From: Parachlorella kessleri
Taxonomy: Eukaryota > Chlorophyta > Trebouxiophyceae > Chlorellales > Chlorellaceae
Assembly: GCA_001598975.1 (NCBI GenBank)
Contig: BBXU01000034.1
Span: 1-64,000 of the forward strand
Direction: 5' to 3'
Length of the DNA: 64,000 nt
Under the pieces are notes generated by a model, which had not been told where the DNA came from, made no database searches, and was given only the letters and a program-made list of their open reading frames with translations. Positions 50,869-63,420 of the stretch are shown piece after piece. Made by a program: the position numbers and the translations under genes. Positions within the stretch are counted from its first letter, which is position 1; each line of letters starts with the position of its first letter.

Positions 50869-52961
50869 ATGGAGGCCGGCTTCCTGGAGAAGCGCTTGGC
50901 GGCCGCTACCAGGGTCCGGCCCAGACAGCGCAGCCCTGAGGTAGCAGCTTTTATAGAGTGTTGCCAGCTGCAGCAGGAACTGGCGCAGGAGCTGCAGCAG
51001 GGCCTGCACACGACCCGCCAGCAGCAGGCCCTGGCTGACCTCAAGCTCACCAGGTCCCACATCCTCAGCCCGGCAGTGCCGCTTTGGTACAGGAACGCTC
51101 CCTACCTTGCTGCCTGGGAACGCCTGAGGACAGCAGCGGTCTTAGAGGATTCTGAGCCATTTGCTAATGCTGGCGAGCGCATCATGGCATTGACAGATAT
51201 CAGCTTCAGCATGCCGACGCTGCTCCTTGTGGCAGCAGGGGTGTCCAGATTTGTCCGGAGCCAGGCACACGTCACACGGCTACTACCGACGTACAACCAC
51301 ATAGTTGAGCGCATGCAGCGGCCAGAGTTAGCTGCACGGCTGCGGCAGGAGCTGGCTCAGCTGCAGGCCAACCTACCGCAGCCTGCTCAGCTATGAGCAG
51401 CTGCTGGCACACTTTCTGTACCTGGCAGGGCAGCAGTCTGCAAACATGGTGACCATGGGCATCAAGAGCATGGCTGAAGATATTGGCAATTCTGACAGAT
51501 GAGTTGCACCGAGCTGGCCACGACCAGCCTTAGCCCATGCAGGCGTCCGGTCTGGGGAGTTTGGGTTGCTGACTGCTGCCTTCAGATGCTGGTTCTTGAC
51601 CACCAGGGTTGCATATACAATACAATACAAAGCTTTAACGTCCACGGTGCCGTCGGACACATGGGACCGGGGGATGGGGGTGGAAGGTGCCAGCAACCAA
51701 GACCGGTTTCGCCCTTGCTGAAGGGGCTCATCAGTTGGCTTTTGCTAGGTGGGGAGAGGGTGGGCGAGCTTTGCGATATGTCACAAACATGGTAACATTC
51801 CTGCAGTACTACCTTGCTCAAGCGCTTCTTCCTGCCGTTAGAACTAGCAAGCTTCCTTCATTTAGTGTTGTCCTGTCTGCTGAGCGCATGCGAAGACTGT
51901 TGTTGATTAAACAGACAAGCTGTGCTTCACCTGCACAAACTGCCCTTCTTGGTTGCAGGGCTGCAGCCAAGCTAACTCCCCAGCTGGTGCCCGAGGCTCT
52001 GCACTTGCAGTTCCTTGCTACGGGAGCGGACATGTCAGTCCGCGTCAGAAATCAATTAAGCGACCGTTGGAATCACTACACTATACAACTCTCACAGCTC
52101 ATTGAGAAGGCTCAGCGGGTCGGCAGCGACTTCACAGTGGCACTTTGCGGCTACCAGCTGGCAACGGTCTCCCTATACTTTGGAACGGGGGCTGTCGTGG
52201 AGCAAGAACTGGCTGGGCAAGTTGAGGGGACTTCGGCAGCTGCTGCAGGCTTGTCTGTGCTTTTCCCTCCCAGCGCCTTCCTGGGGTGGCTGCAGCAGGC
52301 CGAGCAGGCGCATGCACGCTGCAGCGCAGTGCTGCCCCTGCAGTGGACGGTGGGGTTGGAGCGTCGGCAGCACGCGGCGCTGGCCTGGAAGCCCTGGCTG
52401 CAGCGCCTTCAGCAGGAGGGTGATCGTTGGCAGCTGCCAGCGGAAGAGACAGTGAGTCAAGCCCGAACAGAGACGGCTGCGCAGGCGGTGCAAGCAGTGT
52501 TGGACCCGGCAGTACGAATCACCTGCAGCGGCTGCGGGATCCCTTGGTCTCACCTACGCAGCTGCAGTGGCTGCAGGCAGGCACGCTACTGCAGGTGAGC
52601 TGTCCCACTGAGGGCAATGGTCATGCAGCTGTGTGGAGGGAGCCCAAGAGACAAGAGGGCATGCTGCACATGGCACACTGCTCACCAACCAGATCATTGC
52701 CGGCCACATCTATTTCGATGCTGCAGTAGTCAGCGTGTGCAATTGTGCCAGTTGATGATGAGAGCACCGGCTCCCTGGCCTACACCTCCTAGAGCTCGTG
52801 TGGAGCTGGGACAGGAGCTTTGATCTGGCAGGACTTCGTGCACTGGGAACTTCTCTTCGGTGTTAGTAGGGTGCCATATGTGCCTTTGCAGCCGTGAATG
52901 CCAGAGAGCTCACTGGAAACAGCACCAGGACGTCTGCCGAGCGCAGAGAGGACAGCAGTGA
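50869..52961 (+). pseudogene. MYND-family paralogue M7, lost donor and frameshift in exon A
   Basis: Exon A 50869-51498, exon B 51959-52594, exon C 52892-52961. It starts MEAGFLEKRLAAATRVRP and is closest to M5. Two bases are missing near 51378 (CTACCGCAGCCTG against CTACCCCGCACCCTG in M5), so module I ends early at 51396. The expected exon A donor reads AG|ATGAGT, the same change as in M5. Exons B and C are intact and in phase, with a full finger (CSGC, CSGCRQARYC, then EC, H and C), and the exon B frame is open upstream to 51687. A separate module II/MYND protein could still be made, as proposed for M5. Confidence 0.72.
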
Positions 52962-54519
52962 AGAGGGGGGTGGCGGTCTGCTGATTTGGAAACGGGTGGG
53001 ACGAACTGGCCTCTTAGAAGGACCTCTGCCTTTGGTATGACAGGTTGTTGCGAGCAAGTGCTATGCGGGGTGTGTGGATGTGATCATGTTGGCACTATAG
53101 TTGCATGGGTCTCGTAGGCAAGCTTTGGAGTACCCCAAACCTCGTCCCAGCGGTTGAAGCCCTGAAAGGCAACATCTCTGTGCTGCCCTTTGCTGGTATT
53201 GTAACAGCAATCATAGGCCAGCCTTATGCACGAGCTCATGAGTTTACCTAAGGACCAATGATGGGATTAGTGTGAATCTCTAATCAGCCGGCCTGGCGAC
53301 GACAGCCGTACTCAGCTGGTACACTGAAACCAGCTGAAGACCTACACCACCACAGCCGAATGCTGAACCGGCCCCCGCACCCCCAGCGCATACATTCACT
53401 CAGCCCGACTCTCAACTGCCTGCTGCCAGCTCCAGATGGGGAGGCCTGTCGGTAAGTGTTGCAGCTCCTTGCACAAACGCGCTCCACCACTGCACCATTG
53501 CATCCTCTCTGTGTTGCTGTCATACACAGGCAGCAAGTCGGTACGGTGAGCCTGCTACCACCCACTACTTGCGGCTGTGGCTGTCACTAGCAGGAGAGTT
53601 TCTGCGCTGCATCTAAGCTGACCAGCTGCAGCTTCATGATTCAACTGCCAATGGCACCAGCAGGCATTTTAAGATCTCGCATCATAGTACTAGTTGCGGA
53701 CAGCAAGCGATCCATGGCTGCGTCTGCAGTGCACGGCAACCTGTTAAGTGCGACTATGCTGGTTGAAGGAAGCTGAGTAAGTACCTTTGATTTTTGCAAG
53801 GGCCTACGGCCGCAGCAATGCTTCACCGGATACCAGGCCGCCTTTATTGTATTTCCTAGTGAAGCTGGCAGCACTTCCGAAGTAGACTGAGTCTAAAGGT
53901 GGTCACCGTGAGGCTGCGCTGTCTGTCAAGCACTGCAGTCGCCAGGCGTGCCTCTGGAAGCTGCCCTCTACATAGTATGTCTTGGGTGCAGACCTGCACA
54001 GCTTTCTTCTATTAAGATCGGTGCCCACTGGGTCGAGCGAGTAATGTACAAAATAGAAAGGCAACAGGCACACAGAGAGAGGCCATCAGCTCTTGCCTGC
54101 CAGCAGTGCTCTTCCATGCATGGCGTTAAATCCAGGATAAAAGCCAGGACTTCCCTATTGGCGGGAACCACATAAGGCGGCAGCTTGTGCACTGTCTCAC
54201 TCTCCTTGGTTCGGGTCCGCTGTCTGAGCCCCAAGCTTTCAAGATTGAAAGCTTGAAATGTCAGGCTGCTTGAAAGGTAGGCAACGCATGGATGGGGCTG
54301 CTCGGGTAGGGCCGCCCTGCTAGGGCTATAGCTAGCAAACAAAGCAGCAGGAAAACCTTTTTCAGATTTGCTTGCATGCCTGCTGTGACTGTGGCTGTAC
54401 AGCACACGTGCTTGTAGCGCTTTATGTCCCTGGGCACTCCTTGCTGCTGCCACCGGTGTTGGTTGGGCAGCTCAGCCTGAAAGCACAGCCTAGTGGGGAC
54501 GGGTCTGATAACCTAGTTG
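52962..54519. other. Long intergenic region, M7 to M8
   Basis: About 1.5 kb with no gene, no family relic and no clear repeat seen. Open frames are short and uncharacteristic. Confidence 0.35.
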
Positions 54520-54520
54520 C

Positions 54521-56575
54521 ATGCAATGCTCCCAGCTTGCCGCTGTCCCAGGACATATACATGGCTATGGCTGTTGCAGATGTTCTCATGATAGTAAGCT
54601 TTGCCATGCAGGCTTCAGCTTGGAATTCAGCTTCCTCGAAGAACGACTACAGGCTGCCAAGGCAGTTCCACCTAGTCAACGCAGCCCTGAGGTGGCAGCC
54701 TTTATAGAGTGCTGCAGTGGGAGGTATCAGAGGAAGAACAGCAGCAGAAACAGCACCCCAACAGCCAACAGCAGGTCCTGAAGGATCTTAAGCTCACCAG
54801 GTCGGTCGTCCGGAGCCCAGCCAGTACTCTTGGCTACAGAAATGCTGTGTACGCTGCTGCCTGGAAGCGCTTGCAAGCAGCAGCCAAAATATCAGCCTCC
54901 ATGTCCACCGCTGATGTTGCCTGCCGCATCATTGCGCTGGTAGATCATGACAGCAGCGTCGGATCACTGCTGGCAGTGGCGGCTGGGATTGTGGCAGCTG
55001 GCCGGACCGAGAGGCTGTCCATGTTGCTGGCGTGCAACAACATAGTCAAGGTGATGCAACTCCCGGAGCGTGCAGCGCAGCTGCGGCGGGAGCTGGAGCA
55101 GCTTCAGGCAGACCTCCCCCACAGGCTGCTCAGCTTTGAACAGCTACTGGCATATTTTGTGTGGCGGGCCTACAATGACACTTCTATCCTGACAGACACA
55201 GGGGATAGCGTGGTCACTGGAATAGCTGTGGCTCTCAGGTGAGGCCTCCTTCATGATCATTCACACCGCATGCATGAGGCAACGCGGAAACCTGGCCTCA
55301 GAAATCCAGCCAGGTTCTATGTCTTCAGTGGTTTGAGCCGGGGACGCAGAAGACCTTGATTAGAACACAAACAGGCAAACAAACAGGCTGCACCGGTGTT
55401 GTGGAATCTTAACCTAGTTGTATGTTTCTAACTAAAAAGCCTGCTTTGACCAGTTGTGTTGATATGCTGACCGTATGGAAGCTTGCATGCCAGAGCATGT
55501 TTGTCAGAGGGGTGCACATTGTACATCATGAGCATGGACATGCAGCACGCCCCAGTGTTGTACACCTGCCAATCACGAGATTCTTGACAGGACACACGCT
55601 GCTGACCAACATGCATGCCTCGTGTAGGGCTACGGTGGACGTGCTTCCGCAGCTTGCGCCTGAGCACCTCCAGTACTGCTTCCACTCTATTGAAGTCGCT
55701 GCCTGGTACGGCGGCCCAGGAAGTATACACCCACTCAGCACGAGAGGCCAGTCAGTCCGCAATCTAATAGACTTGCTCAGGCGGGCGCAGCAGCAAGGCA
55801 GCGATAACACTGTGGCCCATTGCGGGTACAAGCTGGCAGCCTTCTCAGCAAAGTACGGTGCCTGGGCCTACAGATGTCAGCAGTTCGCATTGCAGCAGAA
55901 GAAGGACCCTGAGAGTCTGGGCGGCAGCGCATTTGCCCGGCCCAGCGCCTTCCTGGGATGGCTGCAGCAGGCAAAGCAGGCGCATGCTCGCTGCAACGAG
56001 CTACTGCCCCTGCAGTGGACCCTGGAGCTGATGCGCAGGGAGAAACAAGCGGCGGTTTGCAAGCCGTGGCTGCAGCTGCAACAGAAGGAGGGGGACTGCT
56101 GGCAGCAGGAGGGATCCGAGCCAAATCCAGACCCAGAAGCCGACGCATATATGGAGCGTAGGAGGACAGCCAGGAACCTTGCAACAGTCTTCCAGTGCAG
56201 CGGCTGTGGCATGCCTCACTCACACTTGCAGACCTGTGCTGACTGCAAGCGGGCACAATATTGCAGGTGCGACTGCGTCCTGCTGCCCAAGGTCAGGGCT
56301 TTGACTGTTCCCGCAATGACTGTAGGCACACCCCAGTTCCCAGGGCAGTGTGGGCAGTATGCAGGGCAGCTCCGAGCATTATATCAGTCACATAGCTCTG
56401 GCAACTAGCGACCGAAAGACATAAGGTGCAGTTCACCTGCCAGGGGTGCATCGCGACTAGGTTTTAGTAAAGGCCTGTTTGACTGGGCCGGCTTTCTGTG
56501 CTGTGCAGCCGCCAGTGCCAGCGTGATCACTGGAAGAAGCACAAGGAGTTCTGCCGAGCCCACAGGAGGGAGTAA
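54521..56575 (+). pseudogene. MYND-family paralogue M8, frameshifted exon A
   Basis: Exon A about 54620-55238, exon B 55628-56266, exon C 56509-56575. The family start codon is TTG (LEFSFLEERLQAA where others read MEASFLEKRLAAA); an in-frame ATG lies upstream at 54521. About seven bases are lost after IECC near 54715, so QLQRE is missing and the frame shifts; the rest of module I is open (DLKLTRSVVRSPA, LLSFEQLLAYF). Exons B and C are intact and in phase: RARPSAFLGW is seen as FARPSAFLGWLQQAKQAHARC, and the finger is complete (CSGC, CADCKRAQYC, then QC, H and C). Confidence 0.75.
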
Positions 56576-57670
56576 AGGGGAGCGAAGGAGCAAGCCTTGA
56601 CTGTGGGTATAGTTGGGTCTGCCCTGCAAGGAATCACTGGTGCTAAAAGCTGGAGCCTTTGGCTTGGGTGGTTCTCCGGCACCATTGATGGGTTGCCAAC
56701 GAAGAAGCAAATTAGACACCCAAAATCTGACAGGTCCTTGGCAGCAAAATGGTATCATTCATCCTGGGTAACTAGGTCAGTCTGCGGGGTTGTAATGTTG
56801 GATTGCTTGCAACAGCTTTGCGTTGTTCTCAGAGAAGGTACTCGAAGTCAATGGGCGACATGCTGGCTGTGAAGAGCTTTTAACAGCTTCCGCCATGGCC
56901 CAAGGTATTCAAGGGCCAGAAAACAAGTGGTTTGATTGTGCCAAACCTCTAACAAGATTATCACCATGCCCCGGGGCTCACAAGGCCCTGCGAGCCCGCC
57001 AGGCACCTCACATGTTGCTGTTACAGGCCCAACTGCGGCTCGGCCAGGTGACACCAGCTGTTGATGGCAAAAGTGAAGTAGTTTGAAGCCAGGTATACAG
57101 TCATGCAGCCCTTGGGTGGTCCACACGCCCTATATCAGCTCATCCCACATGTCACACGCGTGTGCACAACAGCTTCCCCGGAGACTGAGTTCACTTGGGT
57201 ATTGGGTAGACAAGCGCACACATATCTGACGGCAACAACTCTGCTACTAAGGTGGCTATGCATGGCAATAACGTAACAACACAAGCGGCAGCAGCCACTG
57301 ACACTGGGACACTGGCATTGTTATTGTCACAGAGGTCAAATGCCAGGCCATGATATGCTCACAGCTCAGAAACTTCACAGCTTGTGTGCAACCAGGCATG
57401 CTGCGCCCTGCACCATAACTGTAAGTCCTCAATATGCCGCAGCCAGCTGTCAATCCCAGGTCACCTACCCCAGAGGGCACCACATATACCGCCATGAATA
57501 TTGGGGGAACAAGTATCCATTTGGCCCAGACCCCTCTTCAATAACCAACTTGTCTGCTAGCGTACCAATGGAGCCTGACCTCAGCATTACAGCCGCCATG
57601 TCCCCAGCCTTGCCCCAGGCTCAGGCCGTTATACAGCATGCCGGCCAGGGGCAGAAGGGTCCAACCTACT
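56576..57670. other. Intergenic region, M8 to M9
   Basis: Convergent 3' region between M8 (+) and M9 (-). No gene, family relic or repeat is seen. Confidence 0.35.
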
Positions 57671-59532
57671 TCAGCCCTTGCATTGTGCCTCCTCCTTCTG
57701 CTGGTGCGCCTTGCACAAGCTCTTGTGCACCGGCCACGCCGCCCTCTGACACTCTCGGCTGCAGGATGGCAAGGTCACAGTCAGCAAGCTTGCAATGTTC
57801 TCCTCCACTGCACCCTCCTACTAGTGTTGACAAAGCTCTTCTGCGTGCCACCACAACTCTCATGCGCGGTCAAAGCCTACATGCATGCCTTGGGCTCTAT
57901 ATTCCCAAGTCCTACAGCAAAGGTTGCCGCTGCGCACCCTTCCAAGCCTGCAAGGTTGGAAACTAGGCAGGAAAATGCTGGAGATTCAGGGTTGCTGCCT
58001 GGCAGCCAAACCCTGGCAGCCATGGCAGTGGCAGCTCACCTGCAGTACCGCACTTGCTTGCAACCACCGCACAGACGCAGGTGGGGCGACGGCGCTCCAC
58101 AACCGCTGCAATGGCCGGCTGCACCTTGGTCCGCCACAGAATCCATTGTCCATATCCCATCTTCTGCACGTATTCAACGACCTCTGCCGCAGCGGGCGCC
58201 TGCCAGCAGTCCCTCTCCCGCTGCTGCCGCTGCAGCCAGGGCTTCCAGACCAGCGGCGCCTGCTGCCTGCCCTTGACCAGCGCAATCCATTCAATGGGCA
58301 GCACTGCCTTGCAACGCGCATGCGCTTGCTTAGCCCGCTTCAGCCAGCTTAGGAAGGCGCTGGGAGGGACCACCACTTGCGAGCCGTCCGAGCTACAACC
58401 AGCTTGCCCAGCCTGCCGGTGGTAAGCCCACGCCCCATACTCCGGTGCCACGGCTGCCAGCTGATACCCACAGGTGGCCAGGGTCATGTTATTGCCCTGC
58501 TGCTGAGCGCGCTCTAGCAGTTCCCTGAGCTGATTCACAATTGGCTGCTCTGCTGCAATATGATATGAAGCCGCCAGAGACCTCTGCTGCCATAATGGAG
58601 TCGAAGCAGTACTGTTCAGGTGTTCTGGTACAAGAGTAGGAAGCAGTTGGCCAGCAACCCTGCACGAGACAAGGCCATTGGTCAGCGCCCGACAGCCATT
58701 TCGCAACATCTACCATCCAAATTAAAGCATGCTGAGCAGTACAAGATGTCTTCCTTACCAAGGGTGTCACCTGTTGTAAAGGCAAGGCTTCATTGGGGAA
58801 CACCTGACCAACAGTACGCCCAGTCAGACCAGCAGGGGTCTCCGACGGCTTCATATCACCTCGCTTGAATGGCAAACAAGACTAGCCTACTGGGAGACGA
58901 AGGCACACCTGAAGGTTGATGCAATATCGGCATCAGCAGTGGGTCTCACGGCCGGTAATGCTGCAGCGTCGTGGAATGCCTGGCAAATTTTGCTTGCCAA
59001 CAGCTCTTCATAGCTCAGCAGCCTCTGCGGCAGGTTTGCCTGCAGCCGATCCAGCTCCTGCCGCAGTATATTGGCCACTTCTGGGATTCGCATCTTCGCC
59101 ACAATGCTGCTGTAAACAGGCAGCAGCCTTGCCTTCTGCCGCTCCCTTAGTGACAGCATCTTAACACCGACTGTCACCAGCAGCAAGGTATCAATGCTGA
59201 GGTCTGAATCAAGCAGTGCCATGATGCGGCTGCCCACCGCACCCGGTGGCCGGGGTTCTGGTATCTCTGCTGCGGACTTCAGGCGCTCCCAGGCATACAT
59301 GAAGACAGGGAAGCTGCAACAGATTGGCGTTGGGCCGATCATGTTGGCCCGAGTGAACTTGAAGTCTGCTATGGCCATCTCCTGGTGCGTAGAGTAGCCC
59401 TGCCACTGCCCCTTTGCCAGCTCCCGCTGCAGCTGGCAGCATTCTATGAAGGCGGCCACCTCGGGGCTGCGCTGGCTGGGCGGTGGCCGCATCCAAGCGC
59501 CCCTTCAAGTCTCCGCTGCCCATCATGCTCAT
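57671..59532 (-). pseudogene. MYND-family paralogue M9, frameshifts at both ends
   Basis: Exon A 59532-58909, exon B 58659-58040, exon C 57758-57671. The family-like start (MSMMGSGDLKGRLDAAT) is out of frame with the rest of module I because of a small deletion before PSQRSPEV. However, an ATG at 59492 lies in the right frame (MRPPPSQRSPEVAAFIECCQ), so a protein lacking about 13 residues is possible. Exon B shifts frame near 58130, between module II and the finger, although the finger sequence (CSGC, CGGCKQVRYC) survives in the other frame. Exon C has REC, H and C but reads QRAAW where others have QRAHW. Confidence 0.75.
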
Positions 59533-60369
59533 GGGTATCTCCATGTTGCGTTGATTATATGTGGTCCTGCAGGGCATACCGTCTTGGTTGCCGTGGCAAC
59601 CTTGTTGATCAGTAAGCTGACACAGCAAGTTGCAAGGGGGCTTGGAACCCCCAGCCCGACACCATTTTCGCTCCAAGGCCATCCTTCTGGTCACAAGAGG
59701 CTAAACCATCATTTTGGGGGGGCGTCAGAGCCTGCTCATGAGCTCATGAGCAATCTGCTTCCCTTGGCACCACCCCATGGATGACCCTTCACCTTGTCAG
59801 GGTTTTTCTACAGTCATCCAGCTGAGCGGTTAGGTTCACCTCTCGAGCGGTGGTTTGGGGAGCCTGAGTGCCAGTTAATGAGAGAACTCTCCTATTAAAC
59901 CCTTGCAGGCTTGTTGGGGTTACTGACTGAGGGGGGCTACAGAGCCAGCTGGCTCATCTGCAGAGCAGGCTTCCCGCCACTGGTATGGAGCCCAAATGCG
60001 GTTGGCATCGTACCATGCAAAGGAAAGGGCGGAGCGGCACCTTTTGAAGACTTCAACGTAAATCACCTACTAAATTCATATTGCAAAGGATAAGTGAGTA
60101 TATCAAGAGCAAGTTCTCACGGCTGTGGGCACGTTTTGAGTCGCTTCCCAGGCAGGTCCGGGCTTGAGGCAAAAAGCCGTGGAGGCGTTGCTCACATGCA
60201 CCCCATGCATGGCCACCAACTGGCCAAAGCAAGGCGCTGGCTCAGTCCCAGCTCAAGTGCAAGGCTTGTCCCATCACTGCCTCTTCAGGTGCACCAAGTA
60301 GCTCAGGACATCCCTCAGCTGGAGACGCTGCAGCAGCTGCAAGGGACGCACCGCCCAACCCCTTGTAGC
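59533..60369. other. Intergenic region, M9 to M10
   Basis: Divergent upstream regions of M9 (-) and M10 (+). The M10 frame is open upstream of its ATG to 60094 without family similarity. No gene is seen. Confidence 0.35.
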
Positions 60370-62245
60370 ATGGAGGACACCTTCATAGACGAGCGCCTGG
60401 CAGTCGCCATGGAGCTGCCACCCAGCCAGCGCAGCCCTGAGGTTGCGGCCTTCATAGAGGCCTGCCAGCTGCAGCAGGAAGTAGCCATGGCCAGGAAAGG
60501 ACGCGGCGGCCGCTCCAAACGCGAGCAGCAGGCCCTGAGTGACCTCAAGCTCGTCAAGTCGCAGTTCTTGAGCATCGCGCCCTTCTGCTACCGCCCTGGT
60601 GTCCAACTGGAGGCCTGGCACCGTCTGTGTTCAGCAGCAAAAATTACAGACTACAAAATCGTTGGCGTCACTGGCAGACGCGTCATGGAGCTACTTGACG
60701 CTGACTTCCGCACGGGGACCCTGCTCTCGGTGGCGGCGGGCGTGTCAGCACTCGGCCTGGGGTCGGCCGACATCACAAGGCTGCTGCCTGTGTACAACAG
60801 CGTGGTCGAGAAAATGCAGCGCCCAGCGGTGGCAGCGTGTCTGCGGCAGGAGTTGGAGCAGCTGCAGGCGGATCTTCCTTGCAGCTTGCTGAGCTATGAA
60901 CAGCTGCTGGCAGTTTTTGTGATGTTGGGTATTCAAGACACTGGGGACTTGGCAGCCAAGAGGAAGGACGACAGCATGGCTGAAGATGCTCACTCGGCCC
61001 TCAGGTGTGATTGCTGTGTCAGACTTATTCGTATACGCCTTGCTCCTGTGCGCGGTTGTAGCAATTGAAGAATGCTATGCTTTCTATGCCATGTCCAACT
61101 ATGTAGGATCGCGCATACACTGTGTGCATAAATGAAGCGTCCTGATGACTGCCATTCGCAGAGCTGAACGTTGATAGTCAGTAGCGCTTTTCTGCTTGCA
61201 AGTATTAGCTGTGCAAAATAGTGTTTCCTCTGGCTAACATCATCAAGTTGGAATGAGCTGGCCCCCTTGCTTCAGGGCTTCGGCAAGGTTGCTTCCCATG
61301 TTGGCTCCAGACCACCTTTGGTTGCAATTCTGCTCAACCAGAGTAGTAGGGCGCTACCGCGGCTGCACAGTTGGGACCATCGGTAAACTGAAGCAAGTCA
61401 GGGAGCTGTTTGAGCGGGCGCAGCAGCAAGGCAGTGACTTTGTGGTTGGGTACTGCGGCTATGACCTGGCGGCAATGTCGGCAGATTATGCATGGTATGC
61501 CTGGAGGGTGACGCCCGGGCAAGCTTGGGGAAGCTCGGCCGCATTTGAGGCCATGGAAGTGGTGGTCCCTCCCAGCGCCTTTCTGGCCTGGCTGAAGCAG
61601 GCCAGACAGGCACTCATGCGCTGCCAGGCAGTGCTGCCTGGCCAGTGGTTAGCTGGGCTGAAGGTTAGGCAACAGGCAGCGCTGGCCTGGAAGCCTTGGC
61701 TACAGCGGCAGCAGCAGCTGGGTGACCGTTGGCAGCTGCCAGATTCGGTAGAGATGAAGCTCATCCGAGCCGAGGAGGCCCGTCAGGACGCTGCTGCGAT
61801 TGCTGATCGGAGCATGCGCGGCAGGTGCACTGGCTGTATGACCCCAGCGGCCCACCTGCGACTGTGTGGTGGCTGCAAGCAAGTGCAGTACTGCAGGCAA
61901 GTTGACTGCGGTCGGCTGGTTATTGGGAGGTGCTTGCAAGGTGTATGATCGCAGCATGCAGACGCACACCCTGGCAGGACAGCATCCTTCTCTGATGGCA
62001 TCCAGTAAATAGAGGTGACGGCTCAGGAGCTGACAGCCGAAATCTTCCAGCTGTGCATTGCAAGAACAGGGCCTCAGAGGGGGATATGCAGACTGGCTGG
62101 AGTTGGTGATGGCATAAAACCAACTGTAACGTTCCTCTTCCTGCCTTGCAGCCGCAAGTGCCAGAAGGCAGACTGGGCGCAGCACAAGAGTTCTTGCAAG
62201 GCAAGCCAGCAGCACCCCAAGGGGCAAAGTGTAGGATATGCATGA
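60370..62245 (+). CDS. MYND zinc-finger protein M10, intact paralogue
   Basis: Function unknown. It reads intact, 449 residues. Exons: A 60370-61004, B 61276-61896, C 62152-62245. Module I starts MEDTFIDERLAVAMELPPSQ, with QRSPEVAAFIEACQLQQE, SDLKLVKSQFLS, DFRTGTLLSVAAGVS, ITRLLPVYNSVVEKMQRPA and LLSYEQLLAVF. Module II has ELFERAQQQGSDFVVGYCGYDLA, VVPPSAFLAWLKQARQ, LAWKPWLQRQQQ and GDRWQLP. The MYND finger is complete (CTGC, CGGCKQVQYC, then KC, H and C) with a short basic/Gln tail. The B donor is GC (CAG|GCAAGT), where all nine other copies have GT. The start is the ATG that aligns with M4 (MEDPIIQQ). It is the most diverged intact copy and could be the conserved founder; that is an inference. 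Confidence 0.83.
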
Positions 62246-63420
62246 ACAAGGCTAGGCAGGAGGTGGGTAGGCCGAGCCATGATTTGCTTCACAGGTCCGC
62301 CGCGATGTATATTAAAGCTTACTCTGCAGCAACTGGCGTTTGCTCAGTGGGAAAAGAATATGCCGGAGGGCGATTCAAATTGCCCAGCTGGCCCCCCTGT
62401 GGGTTTCGTGCTGGCGGCAAGTTTGCTGGTGATGCAGGCCAATGCTTTCCCACCATGCAACAACGATGCTGTCCTATGCTATGGCTGCCTTAGGCCTGCC
62501 TTCGTGGGTCATGTGAGGCCAGCTTCAATAGTTTGCAAGTTAAACGGCCCTGTCAGTAGGTTTTCAGTGCAAAGCTGAAGCGAGGACGGGATGCGGTGGG
62601 CTAGGCAACCAACAGGGTGACAGGTTACAAACCAAGCAGGTCACAAGGGCTATCCTCTGGCTCGCATAACTGCTGAGTTAATAGGTCCCTCCAAAGGTGA
62701 GCTGTGGTCGCTTACTATGCAGACAGTGGTGGGGAATGCTGGTACCTTGTGGTGATGCATAGGAAAAGGGTGCTGGTTTGTGTGGACGGGGCAAGCAATG
62801 CATGCAGAGGAGCGGGAGGGGGTTGTCCTGACAGGCTGGCTTAGTTTGGAGCCTCCATTACTCGATAGTTTAATAATTGCGACAAGATGTGTCAGGGTGA
62901 TAGCTTGACCTGCCGTGAGAATGAGGATCCATTGGTACTAGCCTGTCAAGGTATGCTTTGAGACCCGGTTTTTGTTATGGGTGGCAGGTAGTGCGAACAG
63001 GGAGTGAGAGCTGGGCTGGACTGACTGACTGGATGCAGGGTGCGCCTGAGTCTTGCCTGAGTTGTGTTTGAACTGTGTAGCAGGTAGTGCGATATGTCCA
63101 GCAAAACTTGTAAGAATGGGCACAACATGTGTCCTGAGGGCTTGGCAGCGTTTACGAAGGTGACAAGTAGTAGATGACGGAACTGATGCCTGAAGCTGCA
63201 GTGCGCTGCCTCAAAACCGTCCACTCAAGTTGGTAGTGCACCATGGTATTGTCCACTAGAAGTTGTTGTCCCAAGGTTACACCTTTCCATTAAAGGTGCT
63301 TGCTACAATCACACCGCATATCTTTGCCAAGCTGGCCTGGTGCTGACCTGTTTTGAATATGATGGCCACCTCCCAGTTACAGGATTAGCTGCTTATGGTT
63401 GCTGCTCTCTAATCACAGCG
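62246..63420. other. Intergenic region right of the MYND cluster
   Basis: No gene is seen. It contains the second copy of the dispersed repeat (62980-63075). Confidence 0.4.
62980..63075 (+). repeat. Dispersed repeat, right copy
   Basis: Bases 62980-63010 are identical to 16792-16822, with weaker similarity continuing to about 63075. Confidence 0.7.
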
